In this document: positions 15,000-23,760 of the stretch, in pieces
Position numbering within the stretch: position 1 is the stretch's first letter
Layout: each line of letters opens with the position of its first letter
NCBI GenBank assembly: GCA_965219165.1
Contig: CBDCMW010000002.1
Location: forward strand, 186,001 to 250,000
Reading direction: 5' to 3'
From: Aldehydirespirator sp965219165
GTDB lineage: Bacteria; Actinomycetota; Acidimicrobiia; Acidimicrobiales; Aldehydirespiratoraceae
Length of the DNA stretch: 64,000 nucleotides
Translations under genes and position numbers: made by a program
The notes under the pieces: generated by a model
What the model saw: the letters and a program-made list of their open reading frames with translations, nothing else
What the model was told of the DNA's origin: nothing
Databases searched by the model: none

Positions 15000-16406
15000 T
15001 CACCGGTCGCTGCCCTCCCGGAAGCGGCGGTACCGACCGTCGGCCGCGGCTGCGTGGTCGGAGCGGGGCTCCACCCGGTGCGAGACCCGGCCCCAGCGTC
15101 GGGCTTGCGAGGTGTCGGCCTCGAGACCGGCCGTGACCCGGCTGTGGTAGGCCGCACCCAGAGCGGCGCTATAGGGCTCAGCCGACACATCCACGGCCAA
15201 GCCCGTCGTATCGGCCAGCGCCTGCATCCAAGCCGATGACTGGGTGCCGCCACCGACAGCGACAATCCGACCGGTGCCGAGGCCGGAGAGCTCGATGTGA
15301 TGGCGCACCACGAAGCCGGCCGCCTCGTAGGCAGCCATCAGAACATGGGCCGGTGTGTGGCCCACGTGCAGGTCGAGCAGCTCGGCCCGGCGGTCCGGGT
15401 CGTGCAGCGGGGTCCGCTCGCCCCGAGGGTAGGGCAGCCACACCGGCAGGTCGTCCGGTCCCAGCGCCAGCAGCTCCGCAGGAGGCGTGTCGCCCACCAG
15501 AGCCCGGACCCGGTCGATGAACAGGCCCCCAGCGTTGCTGGCCCCGCCCACGGCCATGATGCCGGCTCGGGCCGACGGGAACGTCCACAGGCCTTCAACT
15601 TCGATCCACTCGTCGGTGAGCACCCACGGCAGCAGGGTGGTCCCGCACATCACCAGCACGTCACCCGCATCGCCGCAGGGCGCCACGAGTTGCTCGCCCA
15701 GTGCGTCGATGGTGCCGGCCGACACCAGAGCACCGTCGCGCTCTCCTATGGCGGCGGCTCCGGGACTGACCGCGGGGAAGCGCTCGGCCGTCATGCCGAG
15801 CTCGTCGAGCAACTCCGGCGCCCAGCGTTGGCCGTCGGACATTGGAGCCATTGCCATCGCGGTCGATGAGTCGATCGCGGCCACCCCGCACAGGGCGTGG
15901 TTAGCAGCCGCCTGCGCCGGCCACAGAGCCTCCACCCCGTCACAGCCAGCCAGCCAGCGGGCGAAGCCGACAGCCTCGCCCTCAGTGGAACCCTCGCTGG
16001 CATCAGAGCCGGGGACGGAGCCGGCGCTGCGGGCGGGGTTCGAGCCGCCATCAGAATCGGCGGCCGCGCCCGAGCGGCCTGCGGGGGTCCGGCCTCGGGC
16101 GTCGCCGTACAGCAGGCCGGGGGTGACCGGCGTGCCCGCCGAGTCGACCCCGCACATGGACGGCACCATGGCCGAGACGGTGACCGCGGCCACCCGCCGG
16201 TCCGCGGCGCCCGCACGCACCTCGTGCCAGGCGCCCAGCACGCCGTCCATCCACGCCTCGGAGGGATCGTGCTCGAACCGGCCAGGGTCGGGCGACACCA
16301 CCCGGTGCGGGATGCGGGTGCGAGCCAGCACGGCGCCATCGGCGTCGGCGGCCACCGCCTTGACTGATGTCGTCCCAATGTCGATCCCGACCGTCACATC
16401 GTCCAT
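15000..16406 (-). CDS. FGGY-family carbohydrate kinase
   Basis: This 468-residue sugar kinase has the N-terminal phosphate loop VGIDIGTTSVKAV, the substrate-side stretch SAMVPSMCGVD and the C-terminal adenosine motif IVAVGGGTQSSAWMQALAD. It should phosphorylate a sugar or polyol with ATP, as xylulokinase or a relative. The start is ATG 16406. A Ser/Ala/Gly/Asp-rich insert lies at roughly residues 110-145. It is divergent from a 2-hydroxyacid dehydrogenase and class II aldolase, which together could form a sugar-acid or deoxysugar pathway; the substrate cannot be assigned. Confidence 0.85.
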   Translation of the reverse strand: MDDVTVGIDIGTTSVKAVAADADGAVLARTRIPHRVVSPDPGRFEHDPSEAWMDGVLGAWHEVRAGAADRRVAAVTVSAMVPSMCGVDSAGTPVTPGLLYGDARGRTPAGRSGAAADSDGGSNPARSAGSVPGSDASEGSTEGEAVGFARWLAGCDGVEALWPAQAAANHALCGVAAIDSSTAMAMAPMSDGQRWAPELLDELGMTAERFPAVSPGAAAIGERDGALVSAGTIDALGEQLVAPCGDAGDVLVMCGTTLLPWVLTDEWIEVEGLWTFPSARAGIMAVGGASNAGGLFIDRVRALVGDTPPAELLALGPDDLPVWLPYPRGERTPLHDPDRRAELLDLHVGHTPAHVLMAAYEAAGFVVRHHIELSGLGTGRIVAVGGGTQSSAWMQALADTTGLAVDVSAEPYSAALGAAYHSRVTAGLEADTSQARRWGRVSHRVEPRSDHAAAADGRYRRFREGSDR

Positions 16407-16596
16407 GCACCCTCCGTGCGGCCCTCCCTCAGACCCACTGACCGCTCACAGGAAGCTACGCCGACAAGAGCCCCACTGCCCCGCAGGCAACCCAATCCGC
16501 ACCGGCGGAACCGCCAACGCCGGCCCCGCGACACCGCAAGCACCGCGGGCGGCACCCCGCAGCGCCCCACCTACCAGCGCCACCAACGCACCGTCG

Positions 16597-17068
16597 TCAC
16601 CAACACGCTGACGGTCGGGGGCGGCGAGCAGGACCGAAACGTTGCCGTTGACTGAGCTCGCACCGTCGCCACCAACAACCCTGACGGTCAGGAGCGGCGA
16701 GCACGACCGAAACAGTGCCGTTGACTGAACTCGCACCATCGCCACCAACAACCCTGACGGTCGGCGGCGGCAAACACGACCGAAACAGTGCCGTTGACTG
16801 AACTCGCACCATCGCCACCAACAACCCTGACGGTCGGCGGCGGCAAACAGGACCGAAACAGTGCCGTTGACTGAACTCGCACCATCGCCACCAACAACCC
16901 TGACGGTCGGCGGCGGCAAACAGGACCGAAACAGTGCCGTTGACTGAACTCGCACCATCGCCACCAACAACCCTGACGGTCGGCGGCGGCAAACAGGACC
17001 GAAACAGTGCCGTTGGCTGAGCTCGCACCGTCGCCACCAACAACCCTGACGGTCGGGCGCGGCGAGCA
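16597..17068. repeat. 73-bp tandem array, about 6.5 copies
   Basis: The marker CTGACGGTC recurs at 16608, 16681, 16754, 16827, 16900, 16973 and 17046, exactly 73 bases apart. The unit includes CCGTTGACTGAACTCGCACC and CACCAACAACCCTGACGGTC. Because 73 is not a multiple of three, the frame changes in each copy and no protein is coded. Units differ by only a few bases, and there are no unique spacers, so this is a VNTR, not CRISPR. It occupies most of the 712-bp divergent gap between the kinase and dehydrogenase genes; the rest (16407-16596) is Pro/Ala-codon-like low-complexity sequence with nothing else recognised. Confidence 0.9.
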
Positions 17069-17118
17069 GGAAGCCGGCGCACCGGCTGATCCTTGGCGCA
17101 GGGCGCTAGCGTCGGCTT

Positions 17119-18090
17119 GTGAGCCGGCCTCGGGTGTTGGTCACTGCGCCGCTTCGGGGCGCGGCCCTCGACGAGTTGCGCGGAATCGCCGATGTGGTGT
17201 TCGATCCTTGGATCGAACACAGGCCGATCAAGCTGTACGGGCCCGACGACTTCGCGGCCAGGATCCGGGCCGAAGGGGCCGACATCGTCGTGTGCGAGGC
17301 CGACTCGTGCAAGGGGCCGGTGCTGGAGTTGCCGCTGATCGCCATCGCCTCCACCCGGGCCCGACCCGACAACGTCGATGTCGACGCGGCCACCGCCGCG
17401 GGCATTCCTGTGCTGCGCGCACCGGGCCGCAATGCCGACGCCGTAGCCGAGATGACGGTGGCCCTGCTGATGGCCGTCAACCGCTTCGTGGTCGCGGGCG
17501 ACCGCGACGTGCGAGCGGGCACGATGTTCGGCAAGACCCTCCCCTACCAGCGCTACCGGGCCTGGCAGGTGGCGGGGCGCACCGCCGGGCTCGTGGGATT
17601 CGGGGCTGTGGGCCGGGCCGCGAAATGGCGGCTGGAGGGTCTGGGCATGACGGTGATCGCCAGCGATCCCTACGCCGCCGACGCCACCCACAGCCTCAAC
17701 GACCTGCTAGACGCCGCCGACGTGGTGTCGATGCACGCTGCGGTGACGCCCGAGACCCTGGGAATGATGGGCGCCGATCAGTTCGCGGCGATGAAGCCGG
17801 GCGCGATCTACGTCAACACCGCCCGGGCCGCGCTGCACGACACTGACGCTCTGGTGGCCGCATTGGAGTCGGGGCATCTCGGCGGGGCCGGACTCGACCA
17901 CTTCGACGGCGAGATCCTGCCCACCGACCATCCCCTCACCGCCATGAGCAACGTGGTGCTCACCCCCCACATCGGCGGGGCCACCTACGACGTCGAGAGC
18001 AACCAGGCTGCCATCGTGGTGGCTGACATCAAGGCCATCCTGGCCGGCAACCAGCCGCTCCACTGCGCCAACCCGGAGGTCCTCAAGTGA
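17119..18090 (+). CDS. D-isomer 2-hydroxyacid dehydrogenase
   Basis: This 323-residue NAD-dependent dehydrogenase of the phosphoglycerate dehydrogenase-like family starts at GTG 17119. The Rossmann loop is GLVGFGAVGRAAKWRL near residue 155, the catalytic Arg is in NTARAALHDTDALV, and the catalytic His is in TPHIGGAT. The usual Glu is expected in the FDGEIL region. It would interconvert a 2-oxo and 2-hydroxy acid. Its last codons (CCGGAGGTCCTCAAGTGA) resemble the 47-bp unit that is multiplied just after it, and its stop overlaps a GTG (GTGA at 18087-18090). Confidence 0.85.
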   Translation: MSRPRVLVTAPLRGAALDELRGIADVVFDPWIEHRPIKLYGPDDFAARIRAEGADIVVCEADSCKGPVLELPLIAIASTRARPDNVDVDAATAAGIPVLRAPGRNADAVAEMTVALLMAVNRFVVAGDRDVRAGTMFGKTLPYQRYRAWQVAGRTAGLVGFGAVGRAAKWRLEGLGMTVIASDPYAADATHSLNDLLDAADVVSMHAAVTPETLGMMGADQFAAMKPGAIYVNTARAALHDTDALVAALESGHLGGAGLDHFDGEILPTDHPLTAMSNVVLTPHIGGATYDVESNQAAIVVADIKAILAGNQPLHCANPEVLK

Positions 18091-18310
18091 CCGGCTGCGT
18101 CGCCACGGCCACCGAACCCACCGCCACCGAACCCGCCGCCACCGAACCCGTCCACCCGGAGGTCCTGCGATGAGCGACGGCACCGCCACCGAACCCGTCC
18201 ACCCGGAGGTCCTGCGATGAGCGACGGCACCGCCACCGAACCCGTCCACCCGGAGGTCCTGCGATGAGCGACGGCACCGCCACCGAACCCGTCCACCCGG
18301 AGGTCCTGCG
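18087..18310 (+). repeat. 47-bp array of duplicated ribosome-binding sites and start codons
   Basis: ATG codons at 18170, 18217, 18264 and 18311 are exactly 47 bp apart, each preceded by CCGGAGGTCCTGCG (a GGAGG signal 7 bases upstream). Each of the first three opens a 16-codon ORF, MSDGTATEPVHPEVLR, whose TGA overlaps the next ATG (ATGA). Before them a 28-codon ORF starts at GTG 18087, overlaps the dehydrogenase stop, and ends EPVHPEVLR at the first ATG. Only the ATG at 18311 leads into the aldolase. The result is a chain of five start-stop overlaps from dehydrogenase to aldolase. Confidence 0.9.
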
Positions 18311-18982
18311 ATGAGCGACGGCACCGCCACCGATCCCGCTGCCAACGATTCTGTCCACCAGGAGGTGGTCGTGGTCTCTCAGGAGATGGAGCGGGCCGGG
18401 CTGGTGGTTGGAACGGCCGGCAACGTGTCGGGCCGGCGGGGCGACGGCAGGGTGTGCCTGACCCCGTCGTCGACTCCCTACCGCAACGTCACCGTCGGCA
18501 ACCTCGCCGTTCTCAGCCTCGACGGTGAACGCTTGGCGGGATCGGGCAAGCCTTCCACCGAGAAGGCCATGCACCTGGCCTGCTACAACGCCTTCGACGA
18601 GGTCGGCGGGGTGGTCCACTGCCATCCGGCCCACGCCTCGATGTTCGCGGTGGCCCATGTGCCCGTCCCGGCCAGCATCGAGGAGGTGCTCATCTACGTG
18701 GGCGGCGATGTGCCCGTGGCCGACTACGCCACCACCGGCACCGACGATCTGGCCGCGGAGGTCGTGCGCCACCTCGCGGACCGGGGTGCGGTGCTGATGG
18801 CCAACCACGGCCTGCTGTGCGTGGGCAAGTCGCCGTCCGACGCGCTGCACACCGCCCTAGTGGTCGAGCACACCGCCAAGATCATGTTCGGGGCCCAGAT
18901 GCTCGGTGGCGTCAGGCCGCTGCCCGGCAACATCGCCAGCGACTTCGCCGGCGTGTACGGCTACATCCGCAGCACCTGGTAA
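18311..18982 (+). CDS. Class II aldolase/adducin family protein
   Basis: This 223-residue zinc-dependent aldolase of the fuculose-phosphate type has TAGNVSGRR near the N-terminus, STEKAMHLACY with the catalytic-site acid, and zinc ligands in VVHCHPAHASMFAV plus the later His in LMANHGLLCVG. It would cleave a phosphorylated sugar or act as an epimerase/decarboxylase relative. The N-terminus (MSDGTATDP) comes from the last 47-bp repeat unit upstream. Together with the FGGY kinase and 2-hydroxyacid dehydrogenase it suggests a sugar catabolic cluster. Confidence 0.85.
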   Translation: MSDGTATDPAANDSVHQEVVVVSQEMERAGLVVGTAGNVSGRRGDGRVCLTPSSTPYRNVTVGNLAVLSLDGERLAGSGKPSTEKAMHLACYNAFDEVGGVVHCHPAHASMFAVAHVPVPASIEEVLIYVGGDVPVADYATTGTDDLAAEVVRHLADRGAVLMANHGLLCVGKSPSDALHTALVVEHTAKIMFGAQMLGGVRPLPGNIASDFAGVYGYIRSTW

Positions 18983-18983
18983 C

Positions 18984-19034
18984 CGAAATTCCGGGAGTTG
19001 TGGACAATAGGTGTCCTCAACGACCGGAATTTGG
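18984..19034. repeat. ~50-bp intergenic palindrome
   Basis: The outer arms CGAAATTCCGG and CCGGAATTTGG and an inner pair GTTGTGGACA / TGTCCTCAAC give a long hairpin between the aldolase stop and the enoyl-CoA hydratase start. The outline (GAA-TTC ends, central TAGGTG) matches 25465 and 41193. Confidence 0.7.
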
Positions 19035-19065
19035 TGGAATGATCCCGTCCGAGGAAGGAACTGCC

Positions 19066-19905
19066 ATGCAGCACATGCTCTACGAGACCGACGACCGGGT
19101 GGCGCTCATCACCCTCAACCGCCCCGAGAAGGCCAACGCGGTCAGCGGCCTCACGCTCGACGAAATGGACGAGTGCTTCACCCGGGCGGCCGACGACGCC
19201 GAGGTGCGGGTGATCGTGCTGCGCTCCAACGGCAAGCACTTCTGCGCCGGCCACGACCTCTCCGGCACCGACGAAGCCCTCGAAGGGGCCGCCGCCGGCC
19301 GGGGCGGCCCAGCCAAGGGCAGCTACGTCAACTGGAAGGAGCGGGGCCTGGAAGCCATCTACGAGTGGGAGACGATCCACTACCTCGGCTACAGCCGCCG
19401 CTGGCGCGACATCCCCAAGCCCACCATCGCAGAGGTGCAGGGCCAGTGCATCGCCGGGGGTCTGATGCTGTGCTGGCCCTGCGATCTAATAGTGGCCGCC
19501 GACAACGCGATGTTTTCTGATCCGGTGGCTCGCATGGGCATCGGCGGGGTGGAGTACCACGGCCACACTTGGGAGCTCGGGCCTCGCAAGGCCAAGGAGA
19601 TGCTGTTCACCGCCCGCCGGTTCAGCGCGGCGGAGGCCGAGGCGGCGGGCATGGTCAACCGGGTCGTGCCCCTCGACGACCTCCACACCGACACGATGGC
19701 GCTGGCCCACGAGATCGCCCAGATGCATCCTTTCGCGCTGGCCCAGTCCAAGCGGGCCGTCAACCGCACGATGGACATCCAGGGCTTCTACTCGGCCCTG
19801 CAAGCGGTGTTCGACATCCACCAGACCGGCCACGGCAACGCCCTGTCGGTGGGCGGCTACCCGATCCTCACCGGCCTGACCGAGATGAAGAAATCCCAGC
19901 AGTAA
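19066..19905 (+). CDS. Enoyl-CoA hydratase/isomerase family protein
   Basis: This 279-residue crotonase-fold protein has LNRPEKANAVS near the N-terminus, the oxyanion-hole stretch KHFCAGHDL, the second one VQGQCIAGGLMLCWPCDLIVAADNA in part, and SAAEAEAAGMVNRVVP. It should hydrate or isomerise an enoyl-CoA in fatty-acid or related degradation. The start ATG at 19066 follows GAGGAAGGAA. It is on the same strand as the aldolase, but the hairpin at 18984 separates them, so it may be a separate transcript. An insert rich in Gly/Ala (EGAAAGRGGPAKG) widens the variable loop after the first motif. Confidence 0.9.
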   Translation: MQHMLYETDDRVALITLNRPEKANAVSGLTLDEMDECFTRAADDAEVRVIVLRSNGKHFCAGHDLSGTDEALEGAAAGRGGPAKGSYVNWKERGLEAIYEWETIHYLGYSRRWRDIPKPTIAEVQGQCIAGGLMLCWPCDLIVAADNAMFSDPVARMGIGGVEYHGHTWELGPRKAKEMLFTARRFSAAEAEAAGMVNRVVPLDDLHTDTMALAHEIAQMHPFALAQSKRAVNRTMDIQGFYSALQAVFDIHQTGHGNALSVGGYPILTGLTEMKKSQQ

Positions 19906-19982
19906 GACCGGCCCGACCGAGCCAACCGACGGCCGGGATCCCGTAGCCCACGACTACAGGAGCCTGTTCGGGCCGACCTAGC

Positions 19983-21593
19983 GTGAGCGGTGTGAATCTC
20001 TGGGAGCGGCCGGACGTGCACGCCCGGCGCTGGTTCTTGCTCGGTGTTCTGAGCTTGACCCTGGTGCTGGTGGTGATGTCGGTTGCGGGCCTCAACGTGG
20101 CCTTGGCCACACTGCAACGCGATGTGGGCGTTACCGGGCCGCAGCTGCAGTGGATCGTGAACGCCTACGCCCTGGCGTTCGGCGGGCTGCTGATGACCGG
20201 CGGAGCTGTCGGTGATCGCTACGGCCGCAAGGGCGCTCTGCTCGGTGGCCTCTTCGTTTTTGGCCTCGGTGCACTGCTCGGCGGTTTGGCCGACTCGGCA
20301 GAAGTCATCCTGACAGCCCGCGCCGCCATGGGTGTGGCCGCGGCCTTCGTCATGCCGGCCACCCTCTCGCTGCTGATCGAGATCTTCCCGCCCCCGGAGA
20401 GACCGACCGCCATCGCGGTGTGGTCGGGCTTCGCCGGGGGCGGCGCGGCCATCGGGCCGTTGCTGACCGGGCTGTTCGTGACCGGGTGGTGGTTCGTGCC
20501 GTCGTGGGGCTGGGAGGCCGGCTTCCTCTACAACGTGCCAGTGGTGGCCGTGGTGATGATCGCGGTGGCGTTGTGGCTGCCGCGGTCCCGAGACGAGCGT
20601 CCCCGGCATCTCGATCCCGCCGGGGCGGGGCTATCCATCGTGGCCATGACCGCGCTGATCTACGGAATCATCGAGGGACCCGAGCAGGGCTGGACTTCCG
20701 TGCCGGTGCTTACGGCCTTCGTGGTGGCGGTCGTCTTCAGTGCGGTCCTGCTGGGGTGGCAGAGGCGCGCCCGTAATCCGATGCTGCCGCTGGAGCTGTT
20801 CGGTGACCGGCGCTTCAGCATCGGCTCAGCGGTGGTCGCCATGACGTTCGTGGTGATGATCGGGTTCTGGTTCCTGTTCGCGCTGTATGTGCAGTTCGTG
20901 CTGGGGTACACCGCCCTGGAAGCGGGCCTGGCGACCATGCCCGAGGCGCTGGCGTCGATGGTGGTGGCCCCGTTCACGGCCCCGCTGGCAGAGCGCTTCG
21001 GGTCGCGCCGGATCATGGCCATCGGCTTCGCCGTGCTCGCAGTCACCTTCCTGCCGCTGGCACTGGTCGACACCGACACCAGCTACTGGTACCTGCTTCC
21101 ACCGCTCGTGCTGGCCGGCATAGGCCTGAGCCTGGCCATGACTCCCGCCACCAACGACATCATGGTCGCCACCCCCTACGACAAGGCCGGCATCGGTTCG
21201 GCCGTCAACGACACGGCCCGCGAACTGGGCGCAGCCCTGGGCATCGCCACACTGGGCGCCCTGTCCACGTCGATATACCGCAGTACCGTCGACGTCGGCG
21301 AGCTTCCGCCGGACGTGGCCGCGCCGGCGGCCGAGTCGATGGGCGCAGCCATCGAAGCCGCCCACTCGCTGTCGCACTCAGGGATCCTCAGCGACGCCGC
21401 AGCCCAAGCCACGATCGCTGAGACCGGCCAGGCCTTCGCCACCGCCTTCGCTCAGACGATGGCGGTGTCGGGCGTCGTGTCGGCCGTAGCGGCTGTAGCC
21501 CTACTAGTCGGCCACCTCGTCCAGGCCCACGCCCGACGCCTAACGAGGATCACGCCGCGCGTCGCGTCTGACTCTCGGGCCGTCGACTCGTAG
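19983..21593 (+). CDS. MFS transporter, DHA2 type (14 TM)
   Basis: This 536-residue drug/proton antiporter-like permease is of the EmrB/QacA subfamily. It has VAGLNVALATLQRDVG in the first membrane helix, the motif A loop GDRYGRKGAL and an extended hydrophobic pattern consistent with 14 membrane segments. It starts with GTG at 19983. It probably exports a small amphipathic compound; the substrate cannot be predicted. The following MFS gene is convergent. Confidence 0.85.
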   Translation: MSGVNLWERPDVHARRWFLLGVLSLTLVLVVMSVAGLNVALATLQRDVGVTGPQLQWIVNAYALAFGGLLMTGGAVGDRYGRKGALLGGLFVFGLGALLGGLADSAEVILTARAAMGVAAAFVMPATLSLLIEIFPPPERPTAIAVWSGFAGGGAAIGPLLTGLFVTGWWFVPSWGWEAGFLYNVPVVAVVMIAVALWLPRSRDERPRHLDPAGAGLSIVAMTALIYGIIEGPEQGWTSVPVLTAFVVAVVFSAVLLGWQRRARNPMLPLELFGDRRFSIGSAVVAMTFVVMIGFWFLFALYVQFVLGYTALEAGLATMPEALASMVVAPFTAPLAERFGSRRIMAIGFAVLAVTFLPLALVDTDTSYWYLLPPLVLAGIGLSLAMTPATNDIMVATPYDKAGIGSAVNDTARELGAALGIATLGALSTSIYRSTVDVGELPPDVAAPAAESMGAAIEAAHSLSHSGILSDAAAQATIAETGQAFATAFAQTMAVSGVVSAVAAVALLVGHLVQAHARRLTRITPRVASDSRAVDS

Positions 21594-21658
21594 ATGGCCG
21601 CAGCCATGATCGACTGCTGCTCGGCCCGGCGCTGCCAGCAGACGTCGGCCCGACGGGG

Positions 21659-22822
21659 TCAGAACCGGTCGGCTATGCGGATCGACACCGCCGCGCCGAC
21701 CACGGACGAGACGGCCACGGCCAGCCACATCGCTTGGTAGCCGGAGTACTCGATCAGCCATCCCGTGACCAGAGGCCCCACGAACACGCCAACGTAGACA
21801 CCCATCTGGGTTACCCCGGTGGCGGTGCCCGCGGCCCGAGGGTTGGCCCGCACGATCCCGTAGTTGGTGAACACGGGCCAGATCCAGCCGCCCCCGAAGG
21901 ACAGCAGCATGGCCGCCACATGGGTGGTCGGCGAGCGCAGCGCCAACCCGGCCATGCCCACCGAGCCCACCAGGGCGGTGATACCCCCCACCCGGAACGG
22001 CCGGGCCCGCATCGTGTCCGACAACCAGCCGCTCACGAGCCGCAGACTGATCCCGGTGGCCGCTCCGACGCCGAGGAACAGCCCGGCCATGCCCGGTCCC
22101 AGTCCGGCGTCCACCCCGGAGCCGACTCCCCAGGCGTTGAGCGATCCGGCGCTGAAGGCCAAGAACGCGCCGACCGCGGCGGCCAGGTACAGGTCCCGCG
22201 GCGACGACTCCGGCGCCGAGGCGCGGGCCGCAGTCCGAAACTCCGATGATCCGACGGCGACCCGGACCAGCGCCAGCGACACCACTGCGAACACCGCGCT
22301 GGCCACGTAGGCCCAGCGCCATCCCACGGTGAGGGCCAGCGAGGGCACCGCGAAGCCCGCTAGCAGCGTGGCCGTGGGCAGGCCCGACTGCTTTATCGAC
22401 ACGGCTAGCCCGAGCCGCGGCAGCTGGGCCTGAGCCAGGGCCAGGTTGACGGACGTCTGGTTGGCGGCGTTGGCCAGTCCGGCCACGACCAGGAAACCGA
22501 CCACGGCCGAGAACGAGCGGGCGGTGGCGGCCAGGGCCAACTGGACCGCGATGGACACCCCGAGCGCGAGGGTCATCTGGTTGAGGGGCCCGATCCGCTG
22601 GGCCAGCCGCCCCAGCATGATCGATCCGACCATGGCAGCCCCGAAGAACGACCCGAGACCCCACCCGTAGACCGCCTCCGACACGCCCATCTCCGCGCTC
22701 ACCTGCACCGACATCGCGCCGACGAGGAAGCCGGGCAGCACCGTGGACACGGTGGCCATCACCGCCGCATTCACCACCAGAGATGGACGCGCGCCGCCAG
22801 GCACCGTTCGAACTCCGCCCAC
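21659..22822 (-). CDS. MFS transporter (12 TM)
   Basis: This 387-residue major facilitator protein has about 12 hydrophobic segments. The motif A-like loop is LGRLAQRIGPLNQ, and a second copy after the central loop reads SGWLSDTMRARP. It resembles the CynX/nitrate-type 12-TM permeases by length and layout, but the substrate is unknown. The start ATG at 22822 is followed upstream by the thioesterase gene on the same strand, with an inverted repeat (22840-22874) between them. Confidence 0.8.
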   Translation of the reverse strand: MGGVRTVPGGARPSLVVNAAVMATVSTVLPGFLVGAMSVQVSAEMGVSEAVYGWGLGSFFGAAMVGSIMLGRLAQRIGPLNQMTLALGVSIAVQLALAATARSFSAVVGFLVVAGLANAANQTSVNLALAQAQLPRLGLAVSIKQSGLPTATLLAGFAVPSLALTVGWRWAYVASAVFAVVSLALVRVAVGSSEFRTAARASAPESSPRDLYLAAAVGAFLAFSAGSLNAWGVGSGVDAGLGPGMAGLFLGVGAATGISLRLVSGWLSDTMRARPFRVGGITALVGSVGMAGLALRSPTTHVAAMLLSFGGGWIWPVFTNYGIVRANPRAAGTATGVTQMGVYVGVFVGPLVTGWLIEYSGYQAMWLAVAVSSVVGAAVSIRIADRF

Positions 22823-22839
22823 TAGCCCGTGATAATGGG

Positions 22840-22874
22840 CGTCGTGTCCACCGGTGCGAGTAATCGGAACACGA
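22840..22874 (-). terminator. Candidate hairpin between thioesterase and MFS genes
   Basis: GTCGTGTCC (22840-22848) and GGAACACGAC (22865-22874) are near-perfect inverted repeats with a 16-base loop, placed just after the TesB stop. There is no T-tract, so the terminator function is tentative. Confidence 0.35.
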
Positions 22875-22883
22875 CTCCTCGCC

Positions 22884-23714
22884 TCAGTTCGAGGTTGTGG
22901 GACGGATCATGCACTCCTGGGCGAAGGAGGCGACCAGCGCTCCGTCGGCGTCGAAGGTGTGGCCGTGGCCGAATCCCCGGGCTCGGGCCAGCGTGGGCGA
23001 GTGCTGCGCGATGAGGCACCACTCATCGAGGCGGAACGGCCGGTGGAACCACACGGTATGGCTGGTGACCGCGGTGTGGAGCGAGCGGTAGGAGTCGGCC
23101 TGGCTCACTCCCTCCACCGGGAGCAGCACGGTTCCCACGATGGTCAGGTCGGTGGCGTGGGCCAGCAGAGCCTGGTGCAGGGCGGGGTCGTCACCCAGGC
23201 GCCGGTCCTCGACACGGGTCCAGAAGGCGTAGCGGGGAGCAGCCGGGGAGGGGTCCCGGAGGTCGGTGCCGCCCACGACCCTGGTCGCCCAAGGGATCAT
23301 GGTCATGTCCTGGGCCAGAGCGTCGGATGGACGGCCCGCATCGGGGGCGGGCTCTTGGTGCTCGAAGGCCGAGGCGTGCTCCGGTGCGTGCATCGAGAGC
23401 AGGGCGGTGAAGATGGTCTTGCCCTGCTGGCTGGCTCGGATGCGGCGCACTGCGAAGGTCCGTCCGGTCTGGGTCTCCTCCACCTCGAACTCGAGCGGGT
23501 CGGTCGTGGAGCCCTCCCGGGGGAACAGGCAGCTCAGGGACTTCACGACCTTGCCCTCGGTGGTGGCCGCGCCGAGCGCCACCGCCTGGGCCAGCAGCTG
23601 GCCCCCGAAGATCCTCCGATAGTCCATCTCGATGTTGGGTGCGGTCCACGCGCCCGAGTGCAGTTGCCGGACCTCGAGGCAGCCGAGCAGGTCGTCGAGG
23701 GCGATCAACGCCAT
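22884..23714 (-). CDS. tesB: Acyl-CoA thioesterase II
   Basis: This 276-residue double-hotdog thioesterase starts at ATG 23714 (MALIALDDLLGCLEVRQL). RIFGGQLLAQAVALGA holds the typical GGQ-like turn. EASxxGKT-like segments, SLHTAVTSHTVWFHRPF and the C-terminal AQECMIRP match TesB, including the Asp/Thr/Gln type active site of the family. It hydrolyses medium to long acyl-CoA to free acid and CoA. The open frame upstream of 23714 is not conserved. The DUF35 gene lies 46 bp upstream on the same strand. Confidence 0.9.
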   Translation of the reverse strand: MALIALDDLLGCLEVRQLHSGAWTAPNIEMDYRRIFGGQLLAQAVALGAATTEGKVVKSLSCLFPREGSTTDPLEFEVEETQTGRTFAVRRIRASQQGKTIFTALLSMHAPEHASAFEHQEPAPDAGRPSDALAQDMTMIPWATRVVGGTDLRDPSPAAPRYAFWTRVEDRRLGDDPALHQALLAHATDLTIVGTVLLPVEGVSQADSYRSLHTAVTSHTVWFHRPFRLDEWCLIAQHSPTLARARGFGHGHTFDADGALVASFAQECMIRPTTSN

Positions 23715-23760
23715 GGCGACAGGCAACCTGGCGGGACCGTGCGACCGGCGACTGGAGCCA

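Noticed and set aside
16597..17068. CRISPR-like regular spacing
   Set aside because: Units are almost identical along their whole 73 bp, with no unique spacers and no cas genes nearby.
16446..17691. Long minus-strand open frames across 16.4-17.7 kb
   Set aside because: They are translations of the 73-bp non-coding repeat and the antisense of the dehydrogenase gene; the same peptide recurs in each frame because the period is not a multiple of three.
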